The translations under genes were made by a program, and so were the position numbers. This document shows positions 16,511-25,330 of a stretch of DNA of 64,000 bases, piece after piece. Each line of letters begins with the position of its first letter. Within the stretch, counting starts at the first letter, position 1. Source of the stretch: Actinomadura sp. K4S16 (lineage in GTDB: Bacteria > Actinomycetota > Actinomycetes > Streptosporangiales > Streptosporangiaceae); assembly GCF_008327685.1 (NCBI RefSeq), contig NZ_BDDE01000014.1, positions 124,001 to 188,000 on the forward strand, written 5' to 3'. The notes under the pieces are model-generated. The model had not been told where the DNA came from. It saw nothing but the letters and a program-made list of their open reading frames with translations, and ran no database searches.

Positions 16511-16579
16511 CTCTCCAATACTGATGCAGGTGGCGCCGCCGACGCCACCCCCTTCAAGTGCGCGACGAAAGGCAACAGG

Positions 16580-17470
16580 ATGAGCACCCCTTCCCTCTCT
16601 CTTCCCGGCGGTACCTGGACTCTGGGCGACCTGACCGTCACCCGGTTCGGCTACGGCGCCATGCAACTGGCCGGTCCATGGGTCATGGGGCCGCCCGCCG
16701 ATCGCGATGCCGCCCTGGCCGTTCTGCGCGAAGCGGTCGACCTCGGCATCACTCACATCGACACCAGCGCCGCTTACGGACCGCGGGTCACCAACCAGTT
16801 GATCCACCAGGCGCTGCACCCGTATCCCGAGTCGCTGCACATCGCGACCAAGGTGGGCGCGACCCGCGACGAACAGGGCGGCTGGCCTCCGGCCCGGCGC
16901 CCCGAGGACCTGCGGCGCCAGGTCCACGACAACCTGGAGTCCCTCGGGCTCGACGTGCTCGACCTGGTCAACCTCCGGCTCGGCAACGCCGAAGGCCCCC
17001 GGCCCGGCTCGCTCGCCGAGGCGTTCGGAACGCTGGTCGAACTCCAGCAGGAGGGCCTGATCCGCCATCTCGGGGTCAGCAACGCCACCGAGGAGCAGGT
17101 CACCGAGGCGCAGAGCATCGCGCCGATCGTGTGCGTGCAGAACATGTACAACCTCGCCCACCGCCACGACGACGAGCTCATCGACCGGCTCGCCACTGAC
17201 GGCGTCGCGTACGTGCCCTTCTTCCCCCTCGGGGGCTTCACCCCGCTCCAGTCCTCGGCGCTCTCGGCGGTCGCCGCCCGGTCGGAGGCGACGCCGATGT
17301 CCGTCGCACTGGCCTGGCTGCTGCGGCGATCAGCGAACATCCTGCTCATCCCCGGCACCTCGTCGACGGCGCACCTGCGCGAGAACGTCGCGGGCGCGGG
17401 ACTCTCCCTCTCCCATGACGACCTGACCGAGCTGGACGGCATCGGGCTCGGGTCGACTCCCACGGACTGA
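16580..17470 (+). CDS. Aldo/keto reductase
   Basis: This 296-residue NADPH-dependent TIM-barrel reductase has FGYGAMQLAGPW at the first strand, DTSAAYGP with the catalytic Asp and Tyr, TKVGATR with the catalytic Lys, and a HLGVSNATEEQ segment. The C-terminal cofactor region reads LIPGTSSTAHLRENV. It reduces aldehydes or ketones of unknown identity. Its divergent HxlR neighbour and the palindromes between them suggest induction by a reactive carbonyl or similar stress. Confidence 0.94.
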   Translation: MSTPSLSLPGGTWTLGDLTVTRFGYGAMQLAGPWVMGPPADRDAALAVLREAVDLGITHIDTSAAYGPRVTNQLIHQALHPYPESLHIATKVGATRDEQGGWPPARRPEDLRRQVHDNLESLGLDVLDLVNLRLGNAEGPRPGSLAEAFGTLVELQQEGLIRHLGVSNATEEQVTEAQSIAPIVCVQNMYNLAHRHDDELIDRLATDGVAYVPFFPLGGFTPLQSSALSAVAARSEATPMSVALAWLLRRSANILLIPGTSSTAHLRENVAGAGLSLSHDDLTELDGIGLGSTPTD

Positions 17471-17612
17471 GCCGGACCGCCGCCCCGTAGGGCACCAGGA
17501 CAGCGCTGGGAGGGCCCATTGCTGGAGGCGTAGGTGCCGGACGCCGGCGCGCGTTCCGGAACGCATCTGGTTTTCGTCCGCTGGAGCGCACAATGCGAGT
17601 AGGAGAGGGGCG

Positions 17613-19274
17613 GTGCGACGGATGGAGCGTGAGCACTACGGCCGCCTTTTGCGGCTCGCTTACCTAGTTCTGGACGACGGGAACGATCCGCTCGGGCAGG
17701 CTCGCCGGGCCGTCGCCAGGGCCGTCCGTGGACGGCGTGGCGAGTACCCGACCATGCGGGCCCGGCTCGTGACGATTCTGCTCGACGACCCGCCCACCGG
17801 ACGGCTCCCTGGGCATCGGCCCCTCTTCGAGCCCGCGCGGACGCCGCGAGGGCCGGTCCGGGAGGCCTTACTGGAACTGGCGCCGCGCGAGCGGCTCCTC
17901 TATCTGCTGCGTCGGGACGGCCTCACCGCTCCCGAAGTCGTCGCGGAGCTGGGCGACCAGCACCCGGTCGACTTCCAGGACGTCGACCGGGCCACCGCCC
18001 TCGTCGGCGAGCTGACCGGGCTGGACGAGGAGGCGCAGCGCGACGAGATCGAGGCGTTCGAGCCCGACCTCGTGCGGCTTCGGCCGCCGCTCGCCGGCCC
18101 GGCCGTCCGGCATGCCGCCGTGGCGGGCGTGCTCGCGGCGGCGTTGCTGCTGGTCACCGGGGCCGTCATCGCACGGCCGGGCGGTTCCGTCGAGCCCGGC
18201 AGGGTCGACCCGGGGGCGTGGCGGGTGTCCGGTACGCCGACCATCTACGAGTGGCCCGCTCACGGCGGGCTGCTCCATGACGAGGGGCTGCTGCGCCGGG
18301 CAGCCGACGCGTGGCAGGACGACCGCCGTGATCCCCCGGTCGGCCGCGTCGTCGTCCTGTACGCCGGGACGGTGGACGGCGCGGCCCTGGTGGTGCTGCG
18401 CGACTCGCCCGGCCCTCGGGACACCCCCAGCGTGGCGCAGTACTTCGAGCGGCGGTTGTCGCGCGGTGTGGAGTCCGTCCGCAAGCTGGAGACGGACGCG
18501 GGGCAGCTCATCATGCTGGGCATGACGTGGCGTTACCTCGTCCCGCCATGGCTGCGGGACGTGCGCGCGGCGGTGCCGTCTGGGCGGGCTCCGGACTGGC
18601 GGCCGGTGGCGGTCCGGGACGGGCTGAGCGATCGGCTGCCGTGGCACTGGTTCATGCCGCGCTGCCAGAACTACGTGGTGTTCCAGATGGCGTTCGGGTC
18701 GCGGACGGTCACGCAGTTCGCCTCGAACGACCCGCGGTCCTCGGCGCCTCGGGTGCGGTTCCGGGATCCGGCGGAGGAGGCGAGACGGTCCGGGTGGGCG
18801 GCGCTGCACGCGGTCGCGTGCGGAGGTGCCGCGACGCTGAGCGAATCCGGCGACCTGCGGCTCGGCCGGTTGTGGAGCGGCGGGCTGCCCGACGGGGGCG
18901 GCCGGGCGACGCTGCTGACGGTGGACGCGTCCTCGCCGTGGGGCGCCCCGGGCGGCTCGGTGCTGATGTCCGACAGCGGGCGCGCGATGTCCGGGAGGGG
19001 CGGGACGAACAGCGACTACTCCTCGCCCGCCGGGACGACGGCCGCCGCCGTGTGGTGGCGGTCGCCGCGTCGCTGGTACCTGGTGGCCGCGGCGGGCTCC
19101 GGCGTCACGCGGCTGAAGGCGGTCGGCGAGCTGGGCTCCCACGAGGACACGGCGGACGGGACGCCCCTGCTCGTGGTGCCGGGCCCGCGCGGCGGAGCTT
19201 CGGCCCGGCTGCCGGTGGTGCAGGTCGTGGCGTACGAGTCGGACGGAGACCGCACGGTCATCAACCCCTCGTGA
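17613..19274 (+). CDS. Membrane protein with degenerate sigma-factor-like N-terminus
   Basis: I recognise no named family for this 553-residue protein. Residues 1-50 (REHYGRLLRLAYLVLDDG, ARRAVARAV) resemble sigma region 2. Residues 88-115 (LLELAPRERLLYLLRRDGLT, then APEVVAELG) resemble region 4 without a clear recognition helix. One membrane helix lies at about 170-190, followed by a 360-residue exported domain with two Cys (MPRCQ, VACGG). AGGAGAGG precedes GTG 17613. The layout resembles a sigma factor fused to a CU044_5270-like membrane protein, which exist as separate genes at 0.9-2.5 kb. It may be a membrane-tethered decoy or sensor; this is inference. Confidence 0.7.
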   Translation: MRRMEREHYGRLLRLAYLVLDDGNDPLGQARRAVARAVRGRRGEYPTMRARLVTILLDDPPTGRLPGHRPLFEPARTPRGPVREALLELAPRERLLYLLRRDGLTAPEVVAELGDQHPVDFQDVDRATALVGELTGLDEEAQRDEIEAFEPDLVRLRPPLAGPAVRHAAVAGVLAAALLLVTGAVIARPGGSVEPGRVDPGAWRVSGTPTIYEWPAHGGLLHDEGLLRRAADAWQDDRRDPPVGRVVVLYAGTVDGAALVVLRDSPGPRDTPSVAQYFERRLSRGVESVRKLETDAGQLIMLGMTWRYLVPPWLRDVRAAVPSGRAPDWRPVAVRDGLSDRLPWHWFMPRCQNYVVFQMAFGSRTVTQFASNDPRSSAPRVRFRDPAEEARRSGWAALHAVACGGAATLSESGDLRLGRLWSGGLPDGGGRATLLTVDASSPWGAPGGSVLMSDSGRAMSGRGGTNSDYSSPAGTTAAAVWWRSPRRWYLVAAAGSGVTRLKAVGELGSHEDTADGTPLLVVPGPRGGASARLPVVQVVAYESDGDRTVINPS

Positions 19275-19283
19275 CAAGACGTC

Positions 19284-19673
19284 ATGCGCACCGCATTAGG
19301 AGCGGTCACCCTGGCCTTCGGCACGGTGGCGGCCCTCGCCGTCCCCGCGAACGCCGCCGCGGTCACCCAGCTCACCGTGAGCATCGCCCCCGACATCAGC
19401 ACGGGCCCCGCCGCCAAGTCCGTGACGCTGGAGTGCGAGCCGACCGGCGGCACCCACCCGGACGCCGAGGCGGCCTGCGCCGACCTCATCAAGGCCGGCG
19501 GCGACTTCCGGAAGATCCCCCGGGTGCCGGGGGCCACCTGCCCGCAGTACTACGACCCGGTCACCGCCAGCGTGGTGGGCCGGTGGCGCGGAATGTTCAT
19601 CTCCACCAGCGCGCGCTACATCAACGCCGCCTGCGCGAACGTCGAGACCGGCGGCCACGTCTTCCACTTCTGA
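19284..19673 (+). CDS. Subtilisin inhibitor-like (SSI) secreted protease inhibitor
   Basis: The 129-residue precursor has a Sec signal peptide (cleavage near ANAAA) and a ~105-residue SSI domain. Four Cys match the two family disulfides (LECEP, EAACA, ATCPQ, NAACA). The reactive-site loop reads C-P-Q-Y-Y-D-P, so the P1 residue would be Gln where classical SSI has Met or Lys. The C-terminal GGHVFHF resembles the SSI ending. It would act outside the cell against serine proteases. It starts 9 bp after the preceding stop without a clear ribosome-binding site and may be co-transcribed with it. Confidence 0.85.
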   Translation: MRTALGAVTLAFGTVAALAVPANAAAVTQLTVSIAPDISTGPAAKSVTLECEPTGGTHPDAEAACADLIKAGGDFRKIPRVPGATCPQYYDPVTASVVGRWRGMFISTSARYINAACANVETGGHVFHF

Positions 19674-19752
19674 CCCGCGTCCGCTCCCCTGCTCCCCGCT
19701 CTCGTCTTGGCGAACCCGCCGTCCGGGACTTGGGCCTGCTCCCCGCGTCCCG

Positions 19753-19772
19753 GACCTCGGTGTTTCGAGGTC
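19753..19772. terminator. Short hairpin between convergent genes
   Basis: GACCTCG at 19753-19759 pairs with CGAGGTC at 19766-19772. It lies between the inhibitor gene and the convergent hydrolase gene. The stem is short, so confidence is moderate. Confidence 0.4.
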
Positions 19773-19779
19773 GGCGGTG

Positions 19780-20619
19780 TCATTTGAGGTTGGCGGTGAG
19801 GGTGCCATCGGCGCCGAACAGCTCCTCGCGCCAGCGTTCCAGCAGGTCCGTGCTGTCGAAGTCGTCCGGGTGGAAGCCGGGCTTGTTGTAGGCGCGCAGC
19901 CGCCGGATGACCTCGCGCTTCAGGAACGGCGAGTGCCGCAGCGCGGCGAGGCTGCGGAGCAGACGGCCGGGACGGTAGGTCGCGGGGTCGCCCAGCAGCG
20001 AGATGAACGTGCCGGTGACCACGAGGAACAGGAACCCCGCGCTGATGACCCGCATCGTCCGGATCCGGGTGCGCTCGGTGCCGCCGACCTGCCGGAAGAC
20101 GTCGAACGCGACGGCCTTGTGCTCCGACTCCTCCAGCGCGTGCCACAGCAGGATCGACCGGACGCTGGTGTCGCCGAGCAGCCTCTGCGCGCGGGGGTCG
20201 GAGAGCAGGCACTCGGCCATGGTCGCGGTGTAGTGCTCCAGCCCGGCGGTGAAGCCGAGGCGGACGATCGGCGGCAGGAACCGGTCGGCCAGGCGGAGGT
20301 CCCGCTTGACGACGGCGGAGATCCGGTGGGTGGGGTAGCCCATCTCGCGGAGCGTCCGGTTGAGGTGGTCGTGTTCGCGCCCGTGGACGACCTCCTGCCC
20401 GATGAAGCCGCGCACCTGCGCGGCGAGTTCGGGGTCGGTGACGCGGTCGCGGTAGTGCCGCACCGAGCGGACGAAGAAGTCCTCGCCCGGCGGGAACGTC
20501 GCCGACAGCAGGGCCACGAGGTGGCTCATGACCAGGTCGCCGTCGACGTAGTGGTGGCGCAGGGACCCCTTCGGGTGGTCGAAGGCGACGCGGCGGGTCT
20601 GGATGGCGCGCTCTGTCAT
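19780..20619 (-). CDS. Metal-dependent hydrolase-type protein (PF10118-like)
   Basis: This 279-residue helical protein matches the predicted metal-dependent hydrolase family. It has LSATFPPGEDFFVRSVRHY, GFIGQEVVHGREHDHLNRTL (Glu/His metal ligands), AGLEHYTATMAE and LLWHALEESEHKAVAFDVF with further Glu/His ligands; this four-helix diiron-like arrangement resembles ferritin-type enzymes. Its ATG overlaps the stop of the monooxygenase gene by 4 bases, so the two are translationally coupled. A joint role in lipid or alkane oxidation is plausible but unproven. Confidence 0.88.
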   Translation of the reverse strand: MTERAIQTRRVAFDHPKGSLRHHYVDGDLVMSHLVALLSATFPPGEDFFVRSVRHYRDRVTDPELAAQVRGFIGQEVVHGREHDHLNRTLREMGYPTHRISAVVKRDLRLADRFLPPIVRLGFTAGLEHYTATMAECLLSDPRAQRLLGDTSVRSILLWHALEESEHKAVAFDVFRQVGGTERTRIRTMRVISAGFLFLVVTGTFISLLGDPATYRPGRLLRSLAALRHSPFLKREVIRRLRAYNKPGFHPDDFDSTDLLERWREELFGADGTLTANLK

Positions 20620-22193
20620 GCGGACCTCTCCTCGGACGCGGGGGATGTGTCGGGTGCCGAGTAGGCGTAGTCGTCCAGCGGGAACGTGCGTGCGGCGTGC
20701 GCGGCCTGCGCGGCGCTCGTCGGCCGCAGGTAGGGCGTGTCGCCGTGGTGGTCGAAGTAGTAGCTGTTGGCGGTGGCGCAGCCGTTGGTCGCCCACAGCG
20801 AGCCGGCGAGCCGGTCGCGCATGCGGTTCGTCCAGCGCTCGGTCGGTTCGGGACGGACCTCCACCGAGACCGCGCCCCGGCGGCGGGCCTCCTGGATCAC
20901 GCGGACGACGTGGGCCGAGGTCGTCTCGACGAGCTGGTGCCAGGTGCCGCCGACCCAGCCGTACGGGCCGAACATCATGAAGTGGTTGGGGAGGCCTGGG
21001 ATGCTGATGCCCTCGTAGGACGCGAGCCGGTTCTCCGCGTAGAAGGTCGCGAGGTCGAAGCCGCCGCGGCCGCGGACCGGCGTCCGGCGGTAGACCTCGG
21101 GGTCGCTGGCCAGGCGGAACCCCGTCGCGAGGACGATCGCGTCCACGTCGCGCTCACGGCCGTCCACGGTGCGGACGCCCGTGGCGGTGACCCGGTCGAT
21201 GGCGTCGGTGACCAGCGCGACGTCGGGCCGGTTGAAGGTCCTGAGGTAGGTGTTGGAGACGGAGGGGCGCTTGCAGCCGAGTCCGTAGCCGGGCGTGAGC
21301 CTCCGGCGCGTCTCGGGGTCTTTGACCTGCGTCCGGTACCAGAGCGAACGGGCGAGCCGCGCGCCGCCGTGCGCGAGGTAGGGCTTCCTGCCGTGCCCGA
21401 CGACCAGGTCGACGAGGACCATCTCGACGCCCCGCGTGGCCGCCCGGCGCACGGCGTCCTGGACGCGCGGGGCGCGCCGGAACAGCCGGCGGACCGGGCG
21501 CGGGACGGGCCCGTCCAGCTTCGGACCCACCCAGATGGGGGTGCGCTGGTAGACGTCGAGGCGCGCGGTCCGCGGCGCGATCTCCGGGATGATCTGGACG
21601 GCGCTCGCGCCCGTCCCGATGACCGCGACCCGCTTGCCGGCCAGGTCGTAGCCGTGGTCCCAGGCGGACGAGCGCAGCACCGTGCCCGTGAAGTCGTCGA
21701 GGCCCGCGATGCCGGGCGGCTTGGGATCGACGAACGCGCCGATCGCGCTGACCACGAAGCGCGCCGTCACCTCCCCGCCGGGCGTGCGCAGCCGCCAGAG
21801 CGCGGCGTCCTCGTCCCAAACGCGCTCGGTGACCTCGGTGCGCAGGCGGACGTGGCGGCGCATGCCGTACCGGTCGGCGAGCCCGTCGATGTACTCCCTG
21901 ACCTCGGAGCCGGGCGCGAACACCCGGCTCCAGCGCGGGTTGAGGGCGAAGCTGAACTGGTAGGCCTGCGCGGGCACGTCCACACCGATGCCGGGGTAGA
22001 CGTTGTCGCGCCACGTTCCGCCTATGTCCCCGGCGCGCTCCAGGATGACGAAGTCATCGATGCCGGCGCGCCGGAGCGCGATCCCCATCCCGATCCCGCT
22101 CAGCCCGGCCCCGATGATCGCGACCTCGGCGTCCGGCGCGGGGGCGGCGTTAGGCGCGGACGCGGGCAGAGCGTCAGGCACGGGGTCCGGCAT
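20616..22193 (-). CDS. Flavin-containing monooxygenase (Baeyer-Villiger type)
   Basis: The 525-residue enzyme has an N-terminal FAD Rossmann motif VAIIGAGLSGIGMGIALRRA, the GGTWRDNVYPGIGVDVPAQ stretch, the fingerprint FTGTVLRSSAWDHG (FxGxxxHxxxW-like, with Ser-Ala in place of the usual His) and an NADPH motif VAVIGTGASAVQIIPEI. IVLATGFR follows near residue 365. It should insert one oxygen into a ketone or oxidise a heteroatom using NADPH and O2. GGGAGG lies 8 bases before ATG 22193. It is first in an operon with the hydrolase-type gene. Confidence 0.93.
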   Translation of the reverse strand: MPDPVPDALPASAPNAAPAPDAEVAIIGAGLSGIGMGIALRRAGIDDFVILERAGDIGGTWRDNVYPGIGVDVPAQAYQFSFALNPRWSRVFAPGSEVREYIDGLADRYGMRRHVRLRTEVTERVWDEDAALWRLRTPGGEVTARFVVSAIGAFVDPKPPGIAGLDDFTGTVLRSSAWDHGYDLAGKRVAVIGTGASAVQIIPEIAPRTARLDVYQRTPIWVGPKLDGPVPRPVRRLFRRAPRVQDAVRRAATRGVEMVLVDLVVGHGRKPYLAHGGARLARSLWYRTQVKDPETRRRLTPGYGLGCKRPSVSNTYLRTFNRPDVALVTDAIDRVTATGVRTVDGRERDVDAIVLATGFRLASDPEVYRRTPVRGRGGFDLATFYAENRLASYEGISIPGLPNHFMMFGPYGWVGGTWHQLVETTSAHVVRVIQEARRRGAVSVEVRPEPTERWTNRMRDRLAGSLWATNGCATANSYYFDHHGDTPYLRPTSAAQAAHAARTFPLDDYAYSAPDTSPASEERSA

Positions 22194-22360
22194 GGGGGGC
22201 ACCTCCCGCTATTGGAGCACGCGTCGAATATACCTCCGCAAGTCCACCGCGCCAGGTGTCGTCAGGTACACCCCCGGCCCGGGTTCTGGGCCCAGTGCCG
22301 CCGGGCGGGGCGGACGGAAGTCTTGATCACGTCAAGCGGACGACCTTCCAGGAGGAATCC

Positions 22361-23524
22361 ATGCCACGCGCTTTCGCTCCCCGCCGGGCCATCACCGCCT
22401 CGCTCGTCTCGGCCACGGCCCTGGCGGCCGGAACCGCCCTGGTCGCCGGGACGGCCCTCGTCGCCGCGCCGGCCGCCGACGCCGCCCCGTCCCGCGGCCC
22501 GCACGGGCTCGACCGGAAGGTGCAGGACGCCGCCGACCGGCTCGTGGCCGACGGCGCGCCCGGCGTTATCGTGATGACGCGGCGCGGCGGGCGGGTCTCG
22601 CACGTGACCGCCGGGGTGTCGGACAAGGCGACCGGCGCCCCGATGGACCACCGGCTGCTCTTCCGGGCCGGGAGCGTGACCAAGTCGTTCACCTCGACGG
22701 TCGTCCTCCAGCTCGCCGCCGAGCACCGGTTGTCCCTGGACGACAGCGTGGACGAGTGGCTGCCGGGCCTCGTGACCGGCAACGGCAACGACGGCACGAA
22801 GATCACCATTCGGCAGCTGCTCGCGCAGACCAGCGGACTCAACGACTACACGCACGATCCGCGGGTGATGACCGACCCCACGCGGGCCTGGCGGCCCGAG
22901 GAGCTCATCGCGATCGCGATGGAGAAGCCGCCGCAGTACGCGCCCGGGACGAGCTGGAACTACGCCAACACCAACTACATGCTGGCCGGAATGATCATCG
23001 AGAGGGCGACCGGGCGGACGGTGGGCACCGAGTTCGAGCGTCGCCTCTTCGGGCCGCTGCGGCTGCGGCACACGTACTACCCGACGACCGAGACCTCCTT
23101 CCCCGGCCGCTACGTGCACGGGTACTACTACGACTTCGGGGACGTGAGCACGCAGGTCAGCCCGTCCAGCGCGCGGACGTCCGGGGGGCTCGTCAGCACG
23201 GTCGACGACGTGGCCCGGTTCAACCGCGCCCTGTTCACCGGCAGGCTGCTGCCCGCGGAGCAGATGCGCGAGATGCGGACCGTCCGGCCGGTCAACGACG
23301 ACGGCGTCGTGGAGGACTACGGACTCGGCGTCGCCCGCATCAAGTTCTCCTGCGGTTACGCGTGGGGCCACGACGGCGGCTTCCCCGGGTACCGGACGTG
23401 GACCTACACCAGCGCGGACGGGCGCAGCCAGGCGGTCATCACCTACAACGAGTCCAAGCTGGAGTACGACAAGACCTTCCGGGCCGACCTCGCCAAGGCC
23501 GCCGACACCGCCTTCTGCGCCTGA
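22361..23524 (+). CDS. Secreted serine hydrolase (class C beta-lactamase/DD-peptidase family)
   Basis: The 387-residue precursor has a signal peptide (about 1-40, Ala-rich, ending near ADAAPS). The penicillin-binding fold follows, with the catalytic S-V-T-K (SxxK, about residue 110), the Y-A-N motif (SWNYANTNYM) and WGHDGGFPGY as the third box (HxG). The family includes D-alanyl-D-alanine carboxypeptidases, esterases and beta-lactamases; the third box favours a carboxypeptidase or esterase. GGAGGA fixes ATG 22361. The last codons fall in a 19-bp tandem repeat that continues past the stop. Confidence 0.92.
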   Translation: MPRAFAPRRAITASLVSATALAAGTALVAGTALVAAPAADAAPSRGPHGLDRKVQDAADRLVADGAPGVIVMTRRGGRVSHVTAGVSDKATGAPMDHRLLFRAGSVTKSFTSTVVLQLAAEHRLSLDDSVDEWLPGLVTGNGNDGTKITIRQLLAQTSGLNDYTHDPRVMTDPTRAWRPEELIAIAMEKPPQYAPGTSWNYANTNYMLAGMIIERATGRTVGTEFERRLFGPLRLRHTYYPTTETSFPGRYVHGYYYDFGDVSTQVSPSSARTSGGLVSTVDDVARFNRALFTGRLLPAEQMREMRTVRPVNDDGVVEDYGLGVARIKFSCGYAWGHDGGFPGYRTWTYTSADGRSQAVITYNESKLEYDKTFRADLAKAADTAFCA

Positions 23525-23603
23525 CTCGCCTTCTGCACCTCACCCCGCCTTCTGCACCTCAGCCCGCCTTCTGCCCCTGAGCCCGCTTCCTGTGCCTGAT
23601 TCC
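23510..23603. repeat. Five tandem ~19-bp repeats across the stop codon
   Basis: Units of 18-19 bp (23510-23527, 23528-23546, 23547-23565, 23566-23584, 23585-23603) share GCCTTCTGCNCCT. The first unit contains the end of the serine hydrolase gene and its TGA; the rest are non-coding. Confidence 0.85.
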
Positions 23604-23646
23604 GGTTCCTTGGGCGGCCGCTCCTCGGCAGGCCGCCCAAGGAACC
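23604..23646. terminator. Perfect 16-bp hairpin terminator
   Basis: GGTTCCTTGGGCGGCC at 23604-23619 pairs exactly with GGCCGCCCAAGGAACC at 23631-23646 over an 11-base loop. It follows the tandem repeats after the serine hydrolase gene. The remaining 180 bp to the next gene hold no supported feature except its promoter. Confidence 0.88.
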
Positions 23647-23825
23647 GTCTTCGGTGCGGGTGTCCGGTTATAGGCAGGTGAGCAGCGGCGGCCGGGTTTT
23701 GTGCCCCCGCCCTACAGCCGAAGGGGGTGTGACGTGCGTACGGTCAGGACGTCCCGCTGCACAGCCGGGCAGACGGAGGTGTGCGATGAACTCGAGGGTG
23801 TACCGATGAACGCAAGGGCGCGCCG

Positions 23826-24695
23826 ATGAAGAGAGCCCTCGCATCCGGCGTTCCCGCCGACCGCCCCGTGCGCATCCCGCCGCGGCTCGCCGAACGGGCC
23901 GAGTCCGCCCAGCGGGCCGAGCTGGACGAACGTCGGAGGCGGCTGCTGCGTCTCCTCCTCACCGCCCCTCAGCCAGGCCTCGGTGCTCTCGCGGTGGCGG
24001 CCGAGCGGGCCCGGTGGCCGCTGCCGGACGAGGTCACGCTGGTCGCCGTCGAGCCGGGCGCCCACCGCGTCTGGACGGCGCTGGACGAGGACGTCCTCGC
24101 CGAGGCGGAGGGGCCGGAACCGCACCTGCTCCTGCCGGGGCCGTTCACGTCCGAGCGCCGCGCCATGCTGGACGAGGCGCTCCCGGGCCGTCGGGTCGCG
24201 GTCGGCCTCGCCATGCCGCTAGCCCAGGCCCCGGACTCGCTGCGCTGGGCGCGGCGGGCTCTCGGACTCGCGCTCGACGGCGTCCTCGACGGGCCGGTGA
24301 CGCTGTGCGAGGAGAACCTCGTGGCGCTGTGGCTGCTGTCCGATCCGGCGCTGGTCGAGCAGCTGACCCGGCGGCGCCTCGGCGTCCTGGACGGCATGCC
24401 CCCGGGCCGGCGGAACCGCCTGACCGAGACGCTGCGGACGTGGCTCGTCACCCGCGGCACCGCGGCCGAGATCGCCGAGCAGTTGGACATCCACCCCCAG
24501 ACCGTCCGGTACCGGATGCGCAGGATCGAGCAGACCCTCGGGGACGCGCTGGCCGATCCGGAGGCCCGGTTCGGCATCGAGATCGCGCTCCGCGCCGCCC
24601 ACCTCGAGTCGCGCCGTCCCGCCCCGGCCGCGTTCCGTCCCGCGGCGGGGCATCGCGCGCATCCCGACCCGCGCGGCCTGCGACCTTTGAAATGA
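23826..24695 (+). CDS. PucR-family helix-turn-helix regulator
   Basis: The 289-residue protein ends in the PucR C-terminal DNA-binding domain: LRTWLVTRGTAAEIAEQLDI, HPQTVRYRMRRIEQTLGDAL and RFGIEIALRAAHLE at about residues 195-260. The N-terminal part (EERRRRLLRLLLTAPQ and a GGDEF-like fold) is shorter than in typical family members of about 380-400 residues, so the usual sensor part may be partly lost. It starts at ATG 23826 with AAGGG 8 bases upstream. Its target is unknown; the lipoprotein gene begins 8 bp downstream. Confidence 0.88.
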   Translation: MKRALASGVPADRPVRIPPRLAERAESAQRAELDERRRRLLRLLLTAPQPGLGALAVAAERARWPLPDEVTLVAVEPGAHRVWTALDEDVLAEAEGPEPHLLLPGPFTSERRAMLDEALPGRRVAVGLAMPLAQAPDSLRWARRALGLALDGVLDGPVTLCEENLVALWLLSDPALVEQLTRRRLGVLDGMPPGRRNRLTETLRTWLVTRGTAAEIAEQLDIHPQTVRYRMRRIEQTLGDALADPEARFGIEIALRAAHLESRRPAPAAFRPAAGHRAHPDPRGLRPLK

Positions 24696-24702
24696 TCTGT
24701 GG

Positions 24703-25329
24703 GTGACCGTCACGAAGCGGACCCCCGTCCGCCTGCTCGGCGCCGCGGGCGCCGCCCTCGGGTCGCTCGCCCTCGGCGCGTGCGGCTCCGCCGCCGTCCC
24801 CGGCGCGAGGTCCGCCGGAGCGCCCGCCACGGAACCCGCCGCCGCGACGACGGCGCCTCCCGGCATGCCCTCGGCGCTGCCGCCGCGCCCGTCGCCGCCC
24901 CCGCCGGTCTGCACGGCCGAGGGGATCGCCGTCTCGATGAACGAGCCGGACGCCGCGATGGGCCTGCGCGCGGCGCGGATCGAGCTGCGCAACTGCGGCA
25001 GCCGCCCGTACCGGCTGAACGGCTACCCGTCCCTGCGCGTCCTCGACGAGCACCGGCAGCCGTTCGACGTGGCCGTCGTGCGCGGCACGCGGCAGGTCAA
25101 GGACGCCGGACCGAAGCCGCTGACGATCCGTCCGGGCCGCAAGGCCGCGTTCGTGGTCGTCTGGCGCAACACGGTCACCGAGACGACCACGGTGGCGGTG
25201 GCCGGGAAGTACCTCGAAGTCCGACCGGCGCCGGGGCGGCCCGTCGTGATCGTCCCGGCCTACGGGCCGATCGACCTCGGCAGCACGGGACGCCTGGAGG
25301 AGACCGCCTGGCGCCTCTCGACCGCCTGA
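24703..25329 (+). CDS. DUF4232 lipoprotein
   Basis: The 208-residue precursor has a lipoprotein signal peptide with lipobox LALGAC (Cys at about 27), a Pro/Ala-rich spacer and a DUF4232 domain from about 68 (CTAEGIAVS, IELRNCGSRPYRLNGYP, FVVVWRNTV). DUF4232 proteins are cell-surface, beta-rich proteins of unknown role. GTG 24703 follows the PucR stop by only 7 bp, which suggests one transcript. Confidence 0.88.
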   Translation: MTVTKRTPVRLLGAAGAALGSLALGACGSAAVPGARSAGAPATEPAAATTAPPGMPSALPPRPSPPPPVCTAEGIAVSMNEPDAAMGLRAARIELRNCGSRPYRLNGYPSLRVLDEHRQPFDVAVVRGTRQVKDAGPKPLTIRPGRKAAFVVVWRNTVTETTTVAVAGKYLEVRPAPGRPVVIVPAYGPIDLGSTGRLEETAWRLSTA

Positions 25330-25330
25330 C

